From Beroe ovata (lineage: Eukaryota > Ctenophora > Nuda > Beroida > Beroidae): a stretch of 21,384 bases of DNA. Positions 1 to 9,089 of this stretch are shown piece after piece. Both the position numbers and the translations under genes were made by a program. Below the pieces are notes generated by a model. It was not told where the DNA came from. It saw nothing but the letters and a program-made list of their open reading frames with translations, and did no database searches. Positions within the stretch are counted from its first letter, which is position 1; every line of letters starts with the position of its first letter. The stretch lies in the NCBI GenBank assembly GCA_946803715.1, contig CAMPET010000160.1, positions 78,345 through 99,728 of the forward strand, in the 5' to 3' direction.

Positions 1-48
1 ACACACACACACACACACACATACACACACACACATACACACACACAT
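1..48. repeat. (AC)n microsatellite
   Basis: A nearly pure AC dinucleotide run, interrupted twice by an AT step, at the left edge of the window. On the minus strand it lies in the intron after exon 2 of the SOUL-like gene. Confidence 0.95.
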
Positions 49-68
49 TTGTGACACATGACAGTGAC

Positions 69-436
69 CTGCTTGACGAGATCCAGTTCATCTCAGGGTA
101 GTCTCTAGCTTGGACACCGTTCGGCAGCTTCACATCAGGAATAGTGTAGCTGAACAAAGATGGGGGAGGAGTGAGTGGAGAGATAAGGCGTGGAGGAAAA
201 ACTTTAATTAGGAAATGGAAAAAAATGGTTAGAATCAGAGTAATGGTCCGAGACTTCCATCCCCATACGTAGGTCTGACTTGGAAGTGACCCATACCTGG
301 GACATTCCTTTCCTCGGCATACATCGGGCAGGTGTTCCAGGTCGTTTATGTTGATAATGTCAATGTTTGGATCACCGACAACCGCCTCAGCGATGCTAGC
401 CACCAGCATCGCCACCGCTATCACAAACGCCGACAT
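69..436 (-). CDS. SOUL/heme-binding-protein-like secreted protein, 5' part (partial)
   Basis: Two coding exons are visible. Exon 1 is 436-297 (ATG at 436-434, donor GTATGG). Exon 2 is 149-69 (acceptor TTTGTTCAG, donor GTCACT). Both are consistent in phase (46 codons plus 2 nt, then 1 nt plus 26 codons plus 2 nt). The 73 visible residues start with a hydrophobic signal peptide (MSAFVIAVAMLVASIAEA, about residues 1-18). Next comes an acidic linker, then CRGKECPSYTIPDV and VQARDYPEMNWISS. The Cys-x4-Cys-Pro motif followed by an Arg-x-Tyr ... Trp-Ile/Val-Ser block is the usual start of the SOUL domain in secreted HEBP2-like proteins. SOUL proteins bind heme or tetrapyrroles, or act in membrane permeability; the role of this one cannot be inferred. 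The rest of the domain lies beyond the left edge. Family assignment rests on pattern recognition, so it is likely but not certain. Confidence 0.72.
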
Positions 437-574
437 CCTGGACCAGTGACTTGTTAGAGACATGTTAGAGACATGTGTTAGGCGGAGGAATAATGACTGG
501 TATGGAGTTTGGAGTGTGGAGGATGGAATTGGTATCGGGAGTGGTTTGAGGCATGATTGTGACGGATATGAGAT

Positions 575-844
575 ATGAGACATGAGATTGTTGTGTATAT
601 AGTATTGAGTGTTGAGCAGGAACGTGTGGGACACATAGAAGCGGACAAGTTTGTAAGCTGGGTGCAGAGAGGGAACACTGACATGCTGATATTAGGAAAA
701 AACGGGCAAGACTACAAGGATCAATTCTCGGTGCGCACGGGGAACTGTTACGAAAAGAGATACAAGGAAACTGCGTTGTTCTGGGAAAAGATAAACTCGA
801 TAGAGGTCAGGGAATTTGATTATACGAGACAGAGAATGAATTGA
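575..844 (+). CDS. Weak hypothetical ORF, 89 aa
   Basis: An uninterrupted plus-strand reading frame from ATG to TGA. It is not low-complexity, unlike neighbouring ORFs. The product is charged and polar with a single short hydrophobic start and no motif I recognise. It lies head-to-head with the SOUL-like gene, within about 140 bp of that gene's start, so it could be antisense 5' sequence, an exon of an unseen gene or a relic. No splice context or homology supports it, and chance is a serious alternative. Confidence 0.2.
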   Translation: MRHEIVVYIVLSVEQERVGHIEADKFVSWVQRGNTDMLILGKNGQDYKDQFSVRTGNCYEKRYKETALFWEKINSIEVREFDYTRQRMN

Positions 845-1879
845 GGAAGTAGAAGAGAGAAGAACGAGGATGGAAGAAGAGCCACCTAAGTTGCAGACAT
901 TCGCATGTAGGGGGCAAAACATGCACAGAGGGTGTGCTCTGGGTGAGATCTACTGGCATTGTACCAGGAGTTCCAGTTTATGAGATACAGGAAACTCAAT
1001 TGTGAGTATCGGCATTGGGCGCACCCCTGTATCAATAACATAAGTCATTAGTCATTGAGATACGATTTGCAACTTGAGGCGCAGCTAACTGCAGGAAAAA
1101 CTCGCACACTCGCAGGCATGGGGCACACACACGACGCGCTGTTGCTGCTGCAGGCCCTCTGAGGAACGCATGAATTATAACAGGTATTCGATTACAAACA
1201 CACACACACGCTGTGTGTGCCTGTCTGTATGTTTGTCTGTCTGTATGTATGTTTGTGTGTTCGCACTTCGCTACATACACTGCAACACGATTGGAGGAGT
1301 GCGTGAGGGGAAGATTTATTTCCTAATTTTCGATTCCGTTGTAAAACTAATATACGAAGGTCGTCAATAGGATGAATACCAATGTAAAACACGAATAATA
1401 TTATGCACAAGGAAGAATAATCGCCGTAATAATGAGGAATTTGTGCAACACGATGGTTAATCGTCAATGAGCAAGGGGAAACAGTCGCACTCACTCTCTC
1501 GAGTCATACCGATGGCATTTTATGGAAATAATCTCATTTTATATATGTTAAATTAATTATCTATAATATTTGAGGGTAATTAAATATGTTCCTCTCTCTC
1601 TCCCTCTCGAACGAGGAGCAACACTCCTGCAGGGGAGAGTTACGCCTGATATCGTGTTACACTGTGCTGCACACACACGTCTCATTAGAACCGACACACA
1701 CACAGGGGTGACACAGTGACAGGGGTGACACTCATTGCTGGGAATCATAATGATAAAGAGGAACAGAGCACCTGGAATAGAGAGGAGGAAGGGATATCCT
1801 CCAGAGTACGCAAAATGGAGGGGACTCAAAGCTCTACTGAGAGACGCGATTTGACAATATTGTGGTGTTTCTGTTTGTG

Positions 1880-2012
1880 CTGTGTGTGTGTGAGTGTATG
1901 TGTATGTGTGTGTGTGTGTGTGTGTATGTGTGTGTGTGTGTGTGTGTGAGTATATCGANTGGGTGTATGTGTGTGGGTGTATGTGTGTGTGTATGTGTGT
2001 GTGTTTGGGGAT
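1880..2012. repeat. (TG)n microsatellite with single N
   Basis: A long TG-rich dinucleotide tract with interspersed TATG and TGAG variants, broken by one ambiguous base at 1959. Low-complexity reading frames on both strands (Thr-His or Cys-Val repeats) are by-products of this tract. Confidence 0.95.
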
Positions 2013-2617
2013 GTGGATACTCGGTATCTGTGCATGCTTACCTGTAGCATTATATTGACAGAAAGACAAGTGATCATCTCCTTTACTCCACAAGCCATTC
2101 TATGCTGGAAAAGGGCATTAAGATTAGTTTTGACACATGTCACATTCGGGGAGTGGGGACTAAAGTTATTTATCATAGAAACCATAAATAAGAACGACTC
2201 TAAATGATCGAAAAGTCATAGAAAAAGACATAATTTACATCAATTATCATTTCTTATTATGAGTACTATAGTATACCTAGTATTTAATGTAAATTCATTT
2301 CAATTTTCAAACAAAAAGGGATTAAATAAGAAAATACGATCCAAAAAGTTAGGGAGCTTTCAAAAACTCTGTCGTTAAAACCAGGAATTAACACTAATAA
2401 CAGACACACACGCAAAAACTAGTATTAAATACAATTACATCAAGATTATAGCTGGAAAAACAACTCTTCAATAAAATATCCATTACGTTAACATTTGCAC
2501 GAGTTCAACGATAAAATCGCTCCTAAAAACTGTCAAAAAGGAAACGAAATAATGCCTCAATAATAAGACAACTCTCCCAAAGAGAAATTCACGGCGCGAA
2601 AAACTACCATGCGCTAC

Positions 2618-2660
2618 TATGGTAACCGATAGTAACCATGGTAACCGATGGTAACCATAG
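2618..2660. promoter_or_regulatory. ATGGTAACC palindrome cluster (RFX X-box-like)
   Basis: Just past the TEX2 stop codon are three copies of ATGGTAACC. The 14-mer at 2632-2645, GTAACCATGGTAAC, fits the RFX X-box consensus GTNRCC-NN-RGYAAC at every position. More copies lie in TEX2 introns 10 and 9. Binding-site status is inferred from motif match only; a simple repeat family is an alternative. Confidence 0.4.
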
Positions 2661-5600
2661 TTACAGTAGAGGCCGGTGTCTGGTATTCGCAGCTACATCT
2701 AACAGGTCCTGGTCTGTAGCCTCTAACAAGTCAATGTTGAGAGTTGAGGGTGGGAGGTGCTCATGTTCTGCTGATCTCATGACCATGTCACGTGTCATCC
2801 CTGGAGCTACCACGTTCTCCATGGCGGGCAGTACAAATGTTTCCTAAACGGGGTTTTTCATGCAGGTTTTTATGGACGATGTATCGAATGGCATCATTAA
2901 TTCGGACCTCTTTTGCTTCCCTGGCGTATTTTAGGCACCCTTTTTACAGAAGAAGTGTAAACTATCACTGTTGGAAATAAGCCAAATTTTCGGCATTTTT
3001 CCGATGGGATGGCTCCGTAATTCCTTCAAATTTCGAATCTACGGCCAAAAATAGGTCGGATACACACTTCACCTCATAGATTTTGGCAGAAAAAATTTTG
3101 GACCATTTTCCAACCGATTTGAGATTATGTTTTTCTGGATTCACTCATTTAACTTTTATAAATCCCATATGTGCAGAATGTCCAAAAAATTTTTGTTCGA
3201 TTTTTGTGAGACTACTGTCGTTCCCTATGTATTTTTGGACGCTGAATAGACTGGAATCAATTTTGTGGACCCATTTTGCTTCCCTGGCGTGTTTTAGACA
3301 CCATGTCTTGTGCTACAGTGAATAGTATAATTGTTGGAAAGGAGCCAAATTTTCGGCATCTTCCCGATGAGATAGCTACGAAATTCCATAAAATTTGGAA
3401 TCTACGTCAAAAATAGGCCGGACACATTTCATCTCATTGACTAGAGCAGAAAAAATTTTTGAACCATATTCTACCCCTTTCGAGATTTTGTTTTTCTCGA
3501 TTCACTCATTTTTGTTTTCCCATCTGGGATGTCCAAAATGATGAAAAAAATTTGGTCGATTTTTGTGAAAACACTGCCACTTCCTATGTATTTTTCGACG
3601 CTGAAACGATTGGAATCATTATTTTGGACCTATTTTGCTCTCCTGAGCTGTTAAATTCACGTCATTCGGAAGATCGCATGAAGCTTACATTGAAAAGTGA
3701 CTGCAGCTGTTTCTCTAGGGCGCTGGTGATTGGTCTGTAATCGAGGGATATCCATCTACCGATGATAGGTGTGAGTTGTATCTTCAGCTCAGGGGGTGCC
3801 GTGAACCCGTACCTGCATACGTGGGATAATTGCTACCATGGCAACACATGTGCGAGTGTACCTCAAGTCACGGGATATGTTACACCACCAAATTAACATG
3901 GTAACCACGGTATAATGGTAACCATGGTATGATGGTAACATGGCAACCATGGCAACACTCACCAGACGCAGTCTGTAGGCGGTGGAGGAATGTTTACGCA
4001 CAGTCGGCCAGCAACACGCGTAACCTGTGCTGACACACCTATCTCAATACGCTCCAGGATCTTGTATAACTTGGCAAGTTTCCCAGTTCCCACGGGGTCT
4101 TTCTCACTTTCCAACTTCATGGGCTACACCAGAGACATTGTGGTAACAATGGTTAACATAAACAACATTGGTAACATGATTACTATGACAACACTTACCT
4201 CAAATGTCCGCGAGCTGTCCTGTCCTTGTCCCATTAATGGTTTTGTGTTGATACGAGCTACCAAGGACAGAGACACCTGTCCTGTCCAGTCCAGGTCCAT
4301 TTCCGTCCATACACCCTGTCCAGATGGCAGTGTGTCACAATCACTGATTATATCACTGCTCATACAAGTGATTATTGTAATTTGCACCTGATGATCTAGT
4401 TTTGGGAGATAAGTGTTGGTAATAAGAGGGACGGAATCTCCTAGGTCAAAACTCTTCAACTCGATGGAGCTGATGTGACGTGTGTTGACTGATGACAACT
4501 TCCTGAAATCAATGATTTCAATTTTTCAATTTGGGCGTTGTTGACGGATAAGCCAGTTAAATAAGAAATTATGTTGAGAAAGCAGAACGCGCGCGCATGT
4601 GTCAGTGCGTGCGCGTGTATTACTACATTACAATCGAATCGCGCGCTACGCTGTGAATTATTGTACAGTGGTACAAACAATATTGGGCCACATATTACGA
4701 GAATTTACCTTACAATACGGTCTCTGATTCTGCGTTCCCATTGTACATCAGTGAGAATATTCCATACAAATCTACCGAACAGGGCGTTCACCCACGCAGT
4801 GTGCTGCATGTCAGCTACTTTAGTAGATACTTCTCGTCCTAGAATTGTTATAATACACCATACACTTACACAGTTATAATCAGTATTTGTATCAGTAACA
4901 ACAAAAACCTTCATCAGCTGCCGATTGATCAGTGGGAATCCGACTAAATAATCTCTCCATAAAGTCAGTGTAGTTTGCTAGCTCTGTTCGTTGTAAATCA
5001 CCCTGGAACACATGTCACAACCAATGGTTACTTAGACAAGAGCTCAGAGGAATAAAAACATTTGAAATTGAATTCAATTTCAGTTTTGCATCTCAGTTTT
5101 GCATCTAAGTTAGGAGACCTGGTTAGAGGGAAGTGCTACTGCTTTCCTGAGAGCTTCATACCAATGTTCCTTGTATCTGAGAACAGAGAGAACAGTATGA
5201 GGCATGAATAATGACGGGTAATAGGGGGGGTACACTGTACAATAACACCGTTTGTTAAGAGTTCGAAAAACAGAGGAGAACCCAACTCATTGAGAATATG
5301 CGATTCCTGAACATAACCCCACCCAAAACCACACCCATAACCACACCCATACAGCTGAATATGGAGATCATAGTTAACGTAGTAGCTGAGCAAGACTTTC
5401 GAACTAGGAACTTCCTCTGGAAGGAAACAGCTCTAAAATACACAAACTTAACCTAGAGTAGGGCGATATGAGGTAGAAACTGTTCACAGTGAGTCCCGTG
5501 TCGTACTCAGATGACTCAGATCTCCAGTTTATCTTCCGCAGCCAGATAGGGTAGCGCTTCTTCCACATGTTACTGGCGGTTATCTTACTTCCTGGTCTGA

Positions 5601-8600
5601 AATTAATAGTGTACGGTAGAAATACAGTGTACACAGTGTAGAGTGACACTCACAGTAACAGGGTGACACACAACCCATTACCAGTATACACTGGTGTTCT
5701 TCTAGTGGACGCAGTGTGAATTCACACATGACTATGTAATACTGTAATGTGTATACTCACGGCGCCTCAACAGATACAAGCCATCCAGNGCGTTCCCATT
5801 GTACATCAGTGAGAATATTCCATACAAATCTACCGAACAGGGCGTTCACCCACGCAGTGTGCTGCATGTCAGCTACTTTAGTAGACACTTCTTTTCCTAT
5901 AATTGTTATAGTTCACCATACTCTTACACAGTTATAATCAGTATTTGTATCAGTAACAACACACACCTTCATCAGCTGCCGATTGATCAGTAGGAATCCG
6001 ACTAAATAATCTCTCCATAAAGTCAGTGTAGTTTGCTAGCTCTGTTCGCTGTACATCACCCTGGAACACATGTCACAACCAATGGTTACTTAGACAAGAG
6101 CTAAGAGGAATAAAAACATTTGAAATTGAATTCAATTTCAATTTTGCATCTCAGTTTTGCATCTAAGTTAGGAGACCTGGTTAGAGGGAAGTGCTACTGC
6201 TTTCCTGAGAGCTTCATACCAATGTTCCTTGTATCTGAGAACAGAGAGAACAGTATGAGGCATGAATAATGACGGGTAATAGGGGGGGTACACTGTACAA
6301 TAACACCGTTTGTTAAGAGTTCGAAAAACAGAGGAGAACCCAACTCATTGAGAATATGCGATTCCTGAACATAACCCCACCCAAAACCACACCCATAACC
6401 ACACCCATACAGCTGAATATGGAGATCATAGTTAACGTAGTAGCTGAGCAAGACTTTCGAACTAGGAACTTCCTCTGGAAGGAAACAGCTCTAAAATACA
6501 CAAACTTAACCTAGAGTAGGGCGATATGAGGTAGAAACTGTTCACAGTGAGTCCCGTGTCGTACTCAGATGACTCAGATCTCCAGTTTATCTTCCGCAGC
6601 CAGATAGGGTAGCGCTTCTTCCACATGTTACTGGCGGTTATCTTACTTCCTGGTCTGAAATTAATAGTGTACGGTAGAAATACAGTGTACACAGTGTAGA
6701 GTGACACTCACAGTAACAGGGTGACACACAACCCATTACCAGTATACACTGGTGTTCTTCTAGTGGACGCAGTGTGAATTCACACATGACTATGTAATAC
6801 TGTAATGTGTATACTCACGGCGCCTCAACAGATACAAGCCATCCAGCAATATCAATCTGCAGAACTAACTTCCGGCCTATACTCTTTATCTCAGCTTGTG
6901 AGAGTTTGAGAGGGTCCGGAACTTGGTCCCTGGGATACACAATGTGTGTGTGTGTGTGTTCTGTGTGTGTTTGTCTGTGTGTGTGTGTGTGTACTCTGTG
7001 CGTGTNTTCCTCACCGTGTAGCATTCAGCTCATACGCCTCGATGACACTCCCTTTCAGCTTGAAATACAAGAACGGGAGTGTTTTTATCCGCAGTTCTCC
7101 GAAATTGTGGGATTCTGTGTACTGAAAAAAATCCTGGAACGCAAGATTTATCAGGGTATTCGATCATTGAATATTCCATATAATAAGCAACTTTTCATCG
7201 TTTAAAACTCGCACCTTGTGACTCCTTGAGATTTACCTTGAGCGCTGATTTAACTCCCAGCTTCCTCAGTCTAGCACACTCTAACTCGCCATTGCTCGAC
7301 ACAGCCCCATCCATCATGGAGTGCCGTGTTTTGAAGACCAACACCGCACCACATAGTACAGGAATAAGCACACCCACAATCACACCCTGCAGGAAGGGTG
7401 TGCAGTGGAAGAGTGCTATATAGACGAGCACACTGACCACGCCCACACCAACAGAAACCAGGACGTGAGACTGGTACTCAGAGGGTGGTCCAGGGGGTGA
7501 GATTGTCTCTTCCTGTCCCACTGGTGTGGTCGGGGTGATGGGCTCTGCAGGTGGTGTAGAAGAAGGTGGTGGTGGGTCACACACCGAGCTCTCCTCCGGT
7601 GTTCCCATGTACTCCACCTCGCTATCAGTGGAGGAAGCAGCGTCTAGCGATAGAGACACCTCCTCATTGGTAATCTCGTAGAAGCCACCCTCCGACCCAC
7701 TCCCATCCGAATTAGCTTCCAACTCCTTCCCTTTCTTAGTGCCGTAGTAGTACTCGTTCAATTGGCTGTACTTGTTGTACGCTTTTGTCATGAGACTGCT
7801 TTTCAGTGTTTTGAACTTCAGTCGTCGTGTGCTGCTGACACTTGCTGTCTCTGGGATCATGTCACCAGCTGTTTCAGCGACAGTCTCACTAGTGACGTCA
7901 TCATTCTGTTTGGCGGTCTTATCTTCACTTCCCGTTCTGTACGGTGACTTGGACCGTTTCTTGCTGATGTAGTTAGCTGTTCTGGTGATTGTAGCTGTGA
8001 TGCTGGATGTTTTGGATGGTTCTGGAGTCCGAGTAGTCTCGAGGAAAGTGTCAAGTTCGGGCTCTGGCTCTGGTGCTGCCATGAGGGGGTGCTCGTTAAC
8101 CTCTATCCTAGGCTGGGTTTTGGGTCGGGGCGGTCGGGTAGGCGATGCTTTGGACTTGACATCTGTGAACAGCTCTAGAGAGTCGTCTAGTGGGGAAGCG
8201 ACAACAGGTCTGCTCTCAATCTTGGATAGAGAGAGGTCGACGGAGTATGACCGGGGAGTGATGGGTGTGTCTCCCACCCTGCTGCGAGTGGGGGATGACT
8301 CCCTCCTAGTGATAATATCCCCCTCCATGTTCATCTCGAGATCGGGAGTCCTGTAGTCGGTGCTGTTATGAGTGCTGTCCACACAGAGTAGTGGACAGCA
8401 CTCTGGGGTGTGGGAGAGGGTGGGTAAACTGTGGACAGAGCCGCTAGACCCGCTGTCACCATGGTCTCTCCTTCTGATTGGTTGCAGTTCCTTCTCTGCA
8501 GGTGTGACGTCATCAGCAGGAGAAGATGACGTCATGTGTTCGGTTAGATCATTATCCAAATAGGTCGGCAGAGATCTCGCCTCCGACAAGTCTTTGAAGT

Positions 8601-8652
8601 CAGTCTTCCATTTGGATTCTGAGTTTAGACCTCCATTGCTTGAGCTAGTCAT
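2661..8652 (-). CDS. TEX2: TEX2-like ER SMP-domain lipid transfer protein
   Basis: Twelve coding exons join in perfect phase to about 919 aa: 8652-7237, 7121-7015, 6929-6819, 6654-6511, 6234-6177, 6060-5967, 4838-4709, 4502-4388, 4315-4199, 4123-3963, 3812-3689 and 2843-2661 (TAA at 2663-2661). The duplicated block 4732-5788/5790-6846 must be collapsed for this to work. Exon 1 encodes a long disordered Ser/Pro/Thr-rich region, then two hydrophobic segments at about residues 396-417 and 420-440, which would anchor it in the ER. Exons 2-5 encode a PH-like region (FLYFKLKGSVIEAYEL; WKKRYPIWL; KEHWYEALRKA). Exons 7-12 encode the SMP domain from AWVNALFGRFVWNIL through LDHQGVWTEMDLDW, VNIPPPPTDCVWYGF and ETFVLPAM. 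These match the order of blocks in animal TEX2 and yeast Nvj2 proteins, which move lipids at ER-endolysosome or nucleus-vacuole contacts. Human TEX2 is longer (about 1,130 aa), mainly in disordered parts. A strong acceptor (CCTCTCAG) lies 10 nt upstream of the ATG. Confidence 0.92.
2863..3647. repeat. Degenerate tandem repeat, unit about 360 bp, in TEX2 intron 11
   Basis: The anchor TTTTGCTTCCCTGGCGTRTT occurs at 2911 and 3274, and a decayed version starts at 3633, giving spacings of 363 and 359 bp. Other anchors recur in the same order: TTTTTGGACGCTGAA-like, AGCCAAATTTTCGGCAT, AAAATAGGYCGGA and TTTTTCTSGATTCACTCATTT. About 2.2 copies are present, AT-rich and diverged. No convincing coding potential is seen. 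Intron 11 itself spans 2844-3688. Confidence 0.85.
3813..3962. promoter_or_regulatory. TEX2 intron 10 packed with ATGGYAAC palindromes
   Basis: This 150 bp intron contains at least five ATGG(T/C)AAC units, including CTACCATGGCAAC near 3835 and CAACCATGGCAAC near 3945, each one or two positions from the X-box consensus. Intron 9 (4124-4198) adds GGTAACAATGG and TTGGTAACATG variants. Whether these bind RFX factors or are a local repeat expansion cannot be told from sequence alone. Confidence 0.4.
4316..4387 (-). other. TEX2: 72-nt stop-free, frame-neutral TEX2 intron 8
   Basis: Donor CAG/GTGCAA and acceptor CTGGACAG/GG delimit 72 nt within the SMP coding region. Removal gives LDHQGVWTEMDLDW, which matches the conserved DHQGLW block of TEX2. 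Retention keeps the frame open and adds 24 residues (VQITIITCMSS...). Splicing is the conserved state; a retained isoform would be invisible to ORF-based checks. Confidence 0.75.
4732..5788. repeat. Duplicated block, copy 1 (probable allelic contig overlap)
   Basis: This stretch matches 5790-6846 at a constant offset of 1058 bp with no indels. It holds TEX2 exons 7 (part), 6, 5 and 4 at 4709-4838, 4909-5002, 5119-5176 and 5453-5596, and the first 28 bp of exon 3 (5761-5788), where it stops abruptly at a single N. About a dozen substitutions fall in the first roughly 390 bp; I saw none in the rest. Confidence 0.95.
5789..5789. other. Single-N contig join
   Basis: One ambiguous base lies exactly between the two copies of the duplicated block. 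It cuts TEX2 exon 3 on one side and exon 7 on the other, as expected for two overlapping contig ends placed side by side. Confidence 0.9.
5790..6846. repeat. Duplicated block, copy 2 (probable allelic contig overlap)
   Basis: Counterpart of 4732-5788. It contains TEX2 exon 7 truncated at the join (5790-5896), and exons 6 (5967-6060), 5 (6177-6234) and 4 (6511-6654), then runs into intact exon 3. Coding differences from copy 1 are Lys versus Arg at the start of exon 7 (GKEVSTK/GREVSTK) and Val versus Leu at the third residue of exon 6, with the other coding changes silent. That pattern suits two alleles. Confidence 0.95.
6942..7006. repeat. (TG)n microsatellite in TEX2 intron 2
   Basis: TG-rich tract ending at a single N (7006), within the intron between TEX2 exons 2 and 3 (6930-7014). 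The N leaves the true tract length uncertain. Confidence 0.9.
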
Positions 8653-9089
8653 TTATACCATACTGAGAGGGGTAGAGGGAGAGGTGTTAAATGGTGGTGT
8701 TGTAGTTAAGTGGTCACCCGCTACACAAGTATTATGTTCTAGATACCAACAATGAAACTGCTTTGGTAACATAAAAATATAATATTCAAAATCTAGCAAC
8801 CAAACAACAATAAATGAAATTGAATAAATTAAAATCAGCCAACTGCTCTTTCACAGAAAGTGCCTATTTCACGAAAACTGTTCGTCTGTGTGTAATCAAG
8901 ATTCAAGGTGTTCAGACTAAGGACTGCTAGGTATGTCAAGTGAAAGTCATGTGAAAGTTTACTAATATAGAACTCTCAATACAGACAAAACTCAGAGTGT
9001 GATGAGTTCTCTGAATAATACAATATATACCTATGCACTATTTCTGACAACAGTTCACCCAGTTCTATAGTAGGTATGCATGTCCACAG
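8653..9089. other. TEX2 5' flank / DCPS 3' flank
   Basis: A gap of 437 bp separates the TEX2 start codon from the DCPS stop codon. It must hold the DCPS 3' UTR and any TEX2 promoter or 5' UTR intron. A pyrimidine-rich acceptor (minus-strand CTCCCTCTACCCCTCTCAG, AG at 8664-8663) sits close to the TEX2 ATG. I see no canonical minus-strand AATAAA. Confidence 0.6.

Larger units (their letters stand above)
437..2660. other. Intergenic region between the SOUL-like gene and TEX2
   Basis: About 2.2 kb separate the SOUL-like start codon from the TEX2 stop codon. The region contains a near-direct repeat (GTTAGAGACAT twice, at about 452-474), a weak plus-strand ORF at 575-844, AC/TG tracts near 1197-1260 and 1880-2010, and AT-rich sequence from 2200 to 2600. 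The AT-rich part probably includes the TEX2 3' UTR; an ATTAAA variant poly(A) hexamer on the minus strand is present near 2283. I see no convincing conserved gene here. Confidence 0.6.

Noticed and set aside
1192-2207. Several ORFs of 60-178 codons on both strands
   Set aside because: They read through AC/TG microsatellites (Thr-His or Cys-Val repeats) and one N; low-complexity artefacts with no conserved motif.
5136-5443. Glycine/cysteine-rich ORFs present identically at 5136-5443 and 6194-6501
   Set aside because: They lie mostly in TEX2 intron 4 on the same strand. Direct splicing between the flanking exons restores the conserved SRYKEHWYEAL block, and the repetition comes from the duplicated block.
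4732-6846. A genuine recent tandem duplication of TEX2 exons
   Set aside because: Both breakpoints fall at one N, inside exons, and would destroy the reading frame; allelic contig overlap explains every detail.
7226-8563. Plus-strand ORFs antisense to TEX2 exon 1, up to 123 codons
   Set aside because: Shadows of a long, GC-richer coding exon; no motifs and no splice context.
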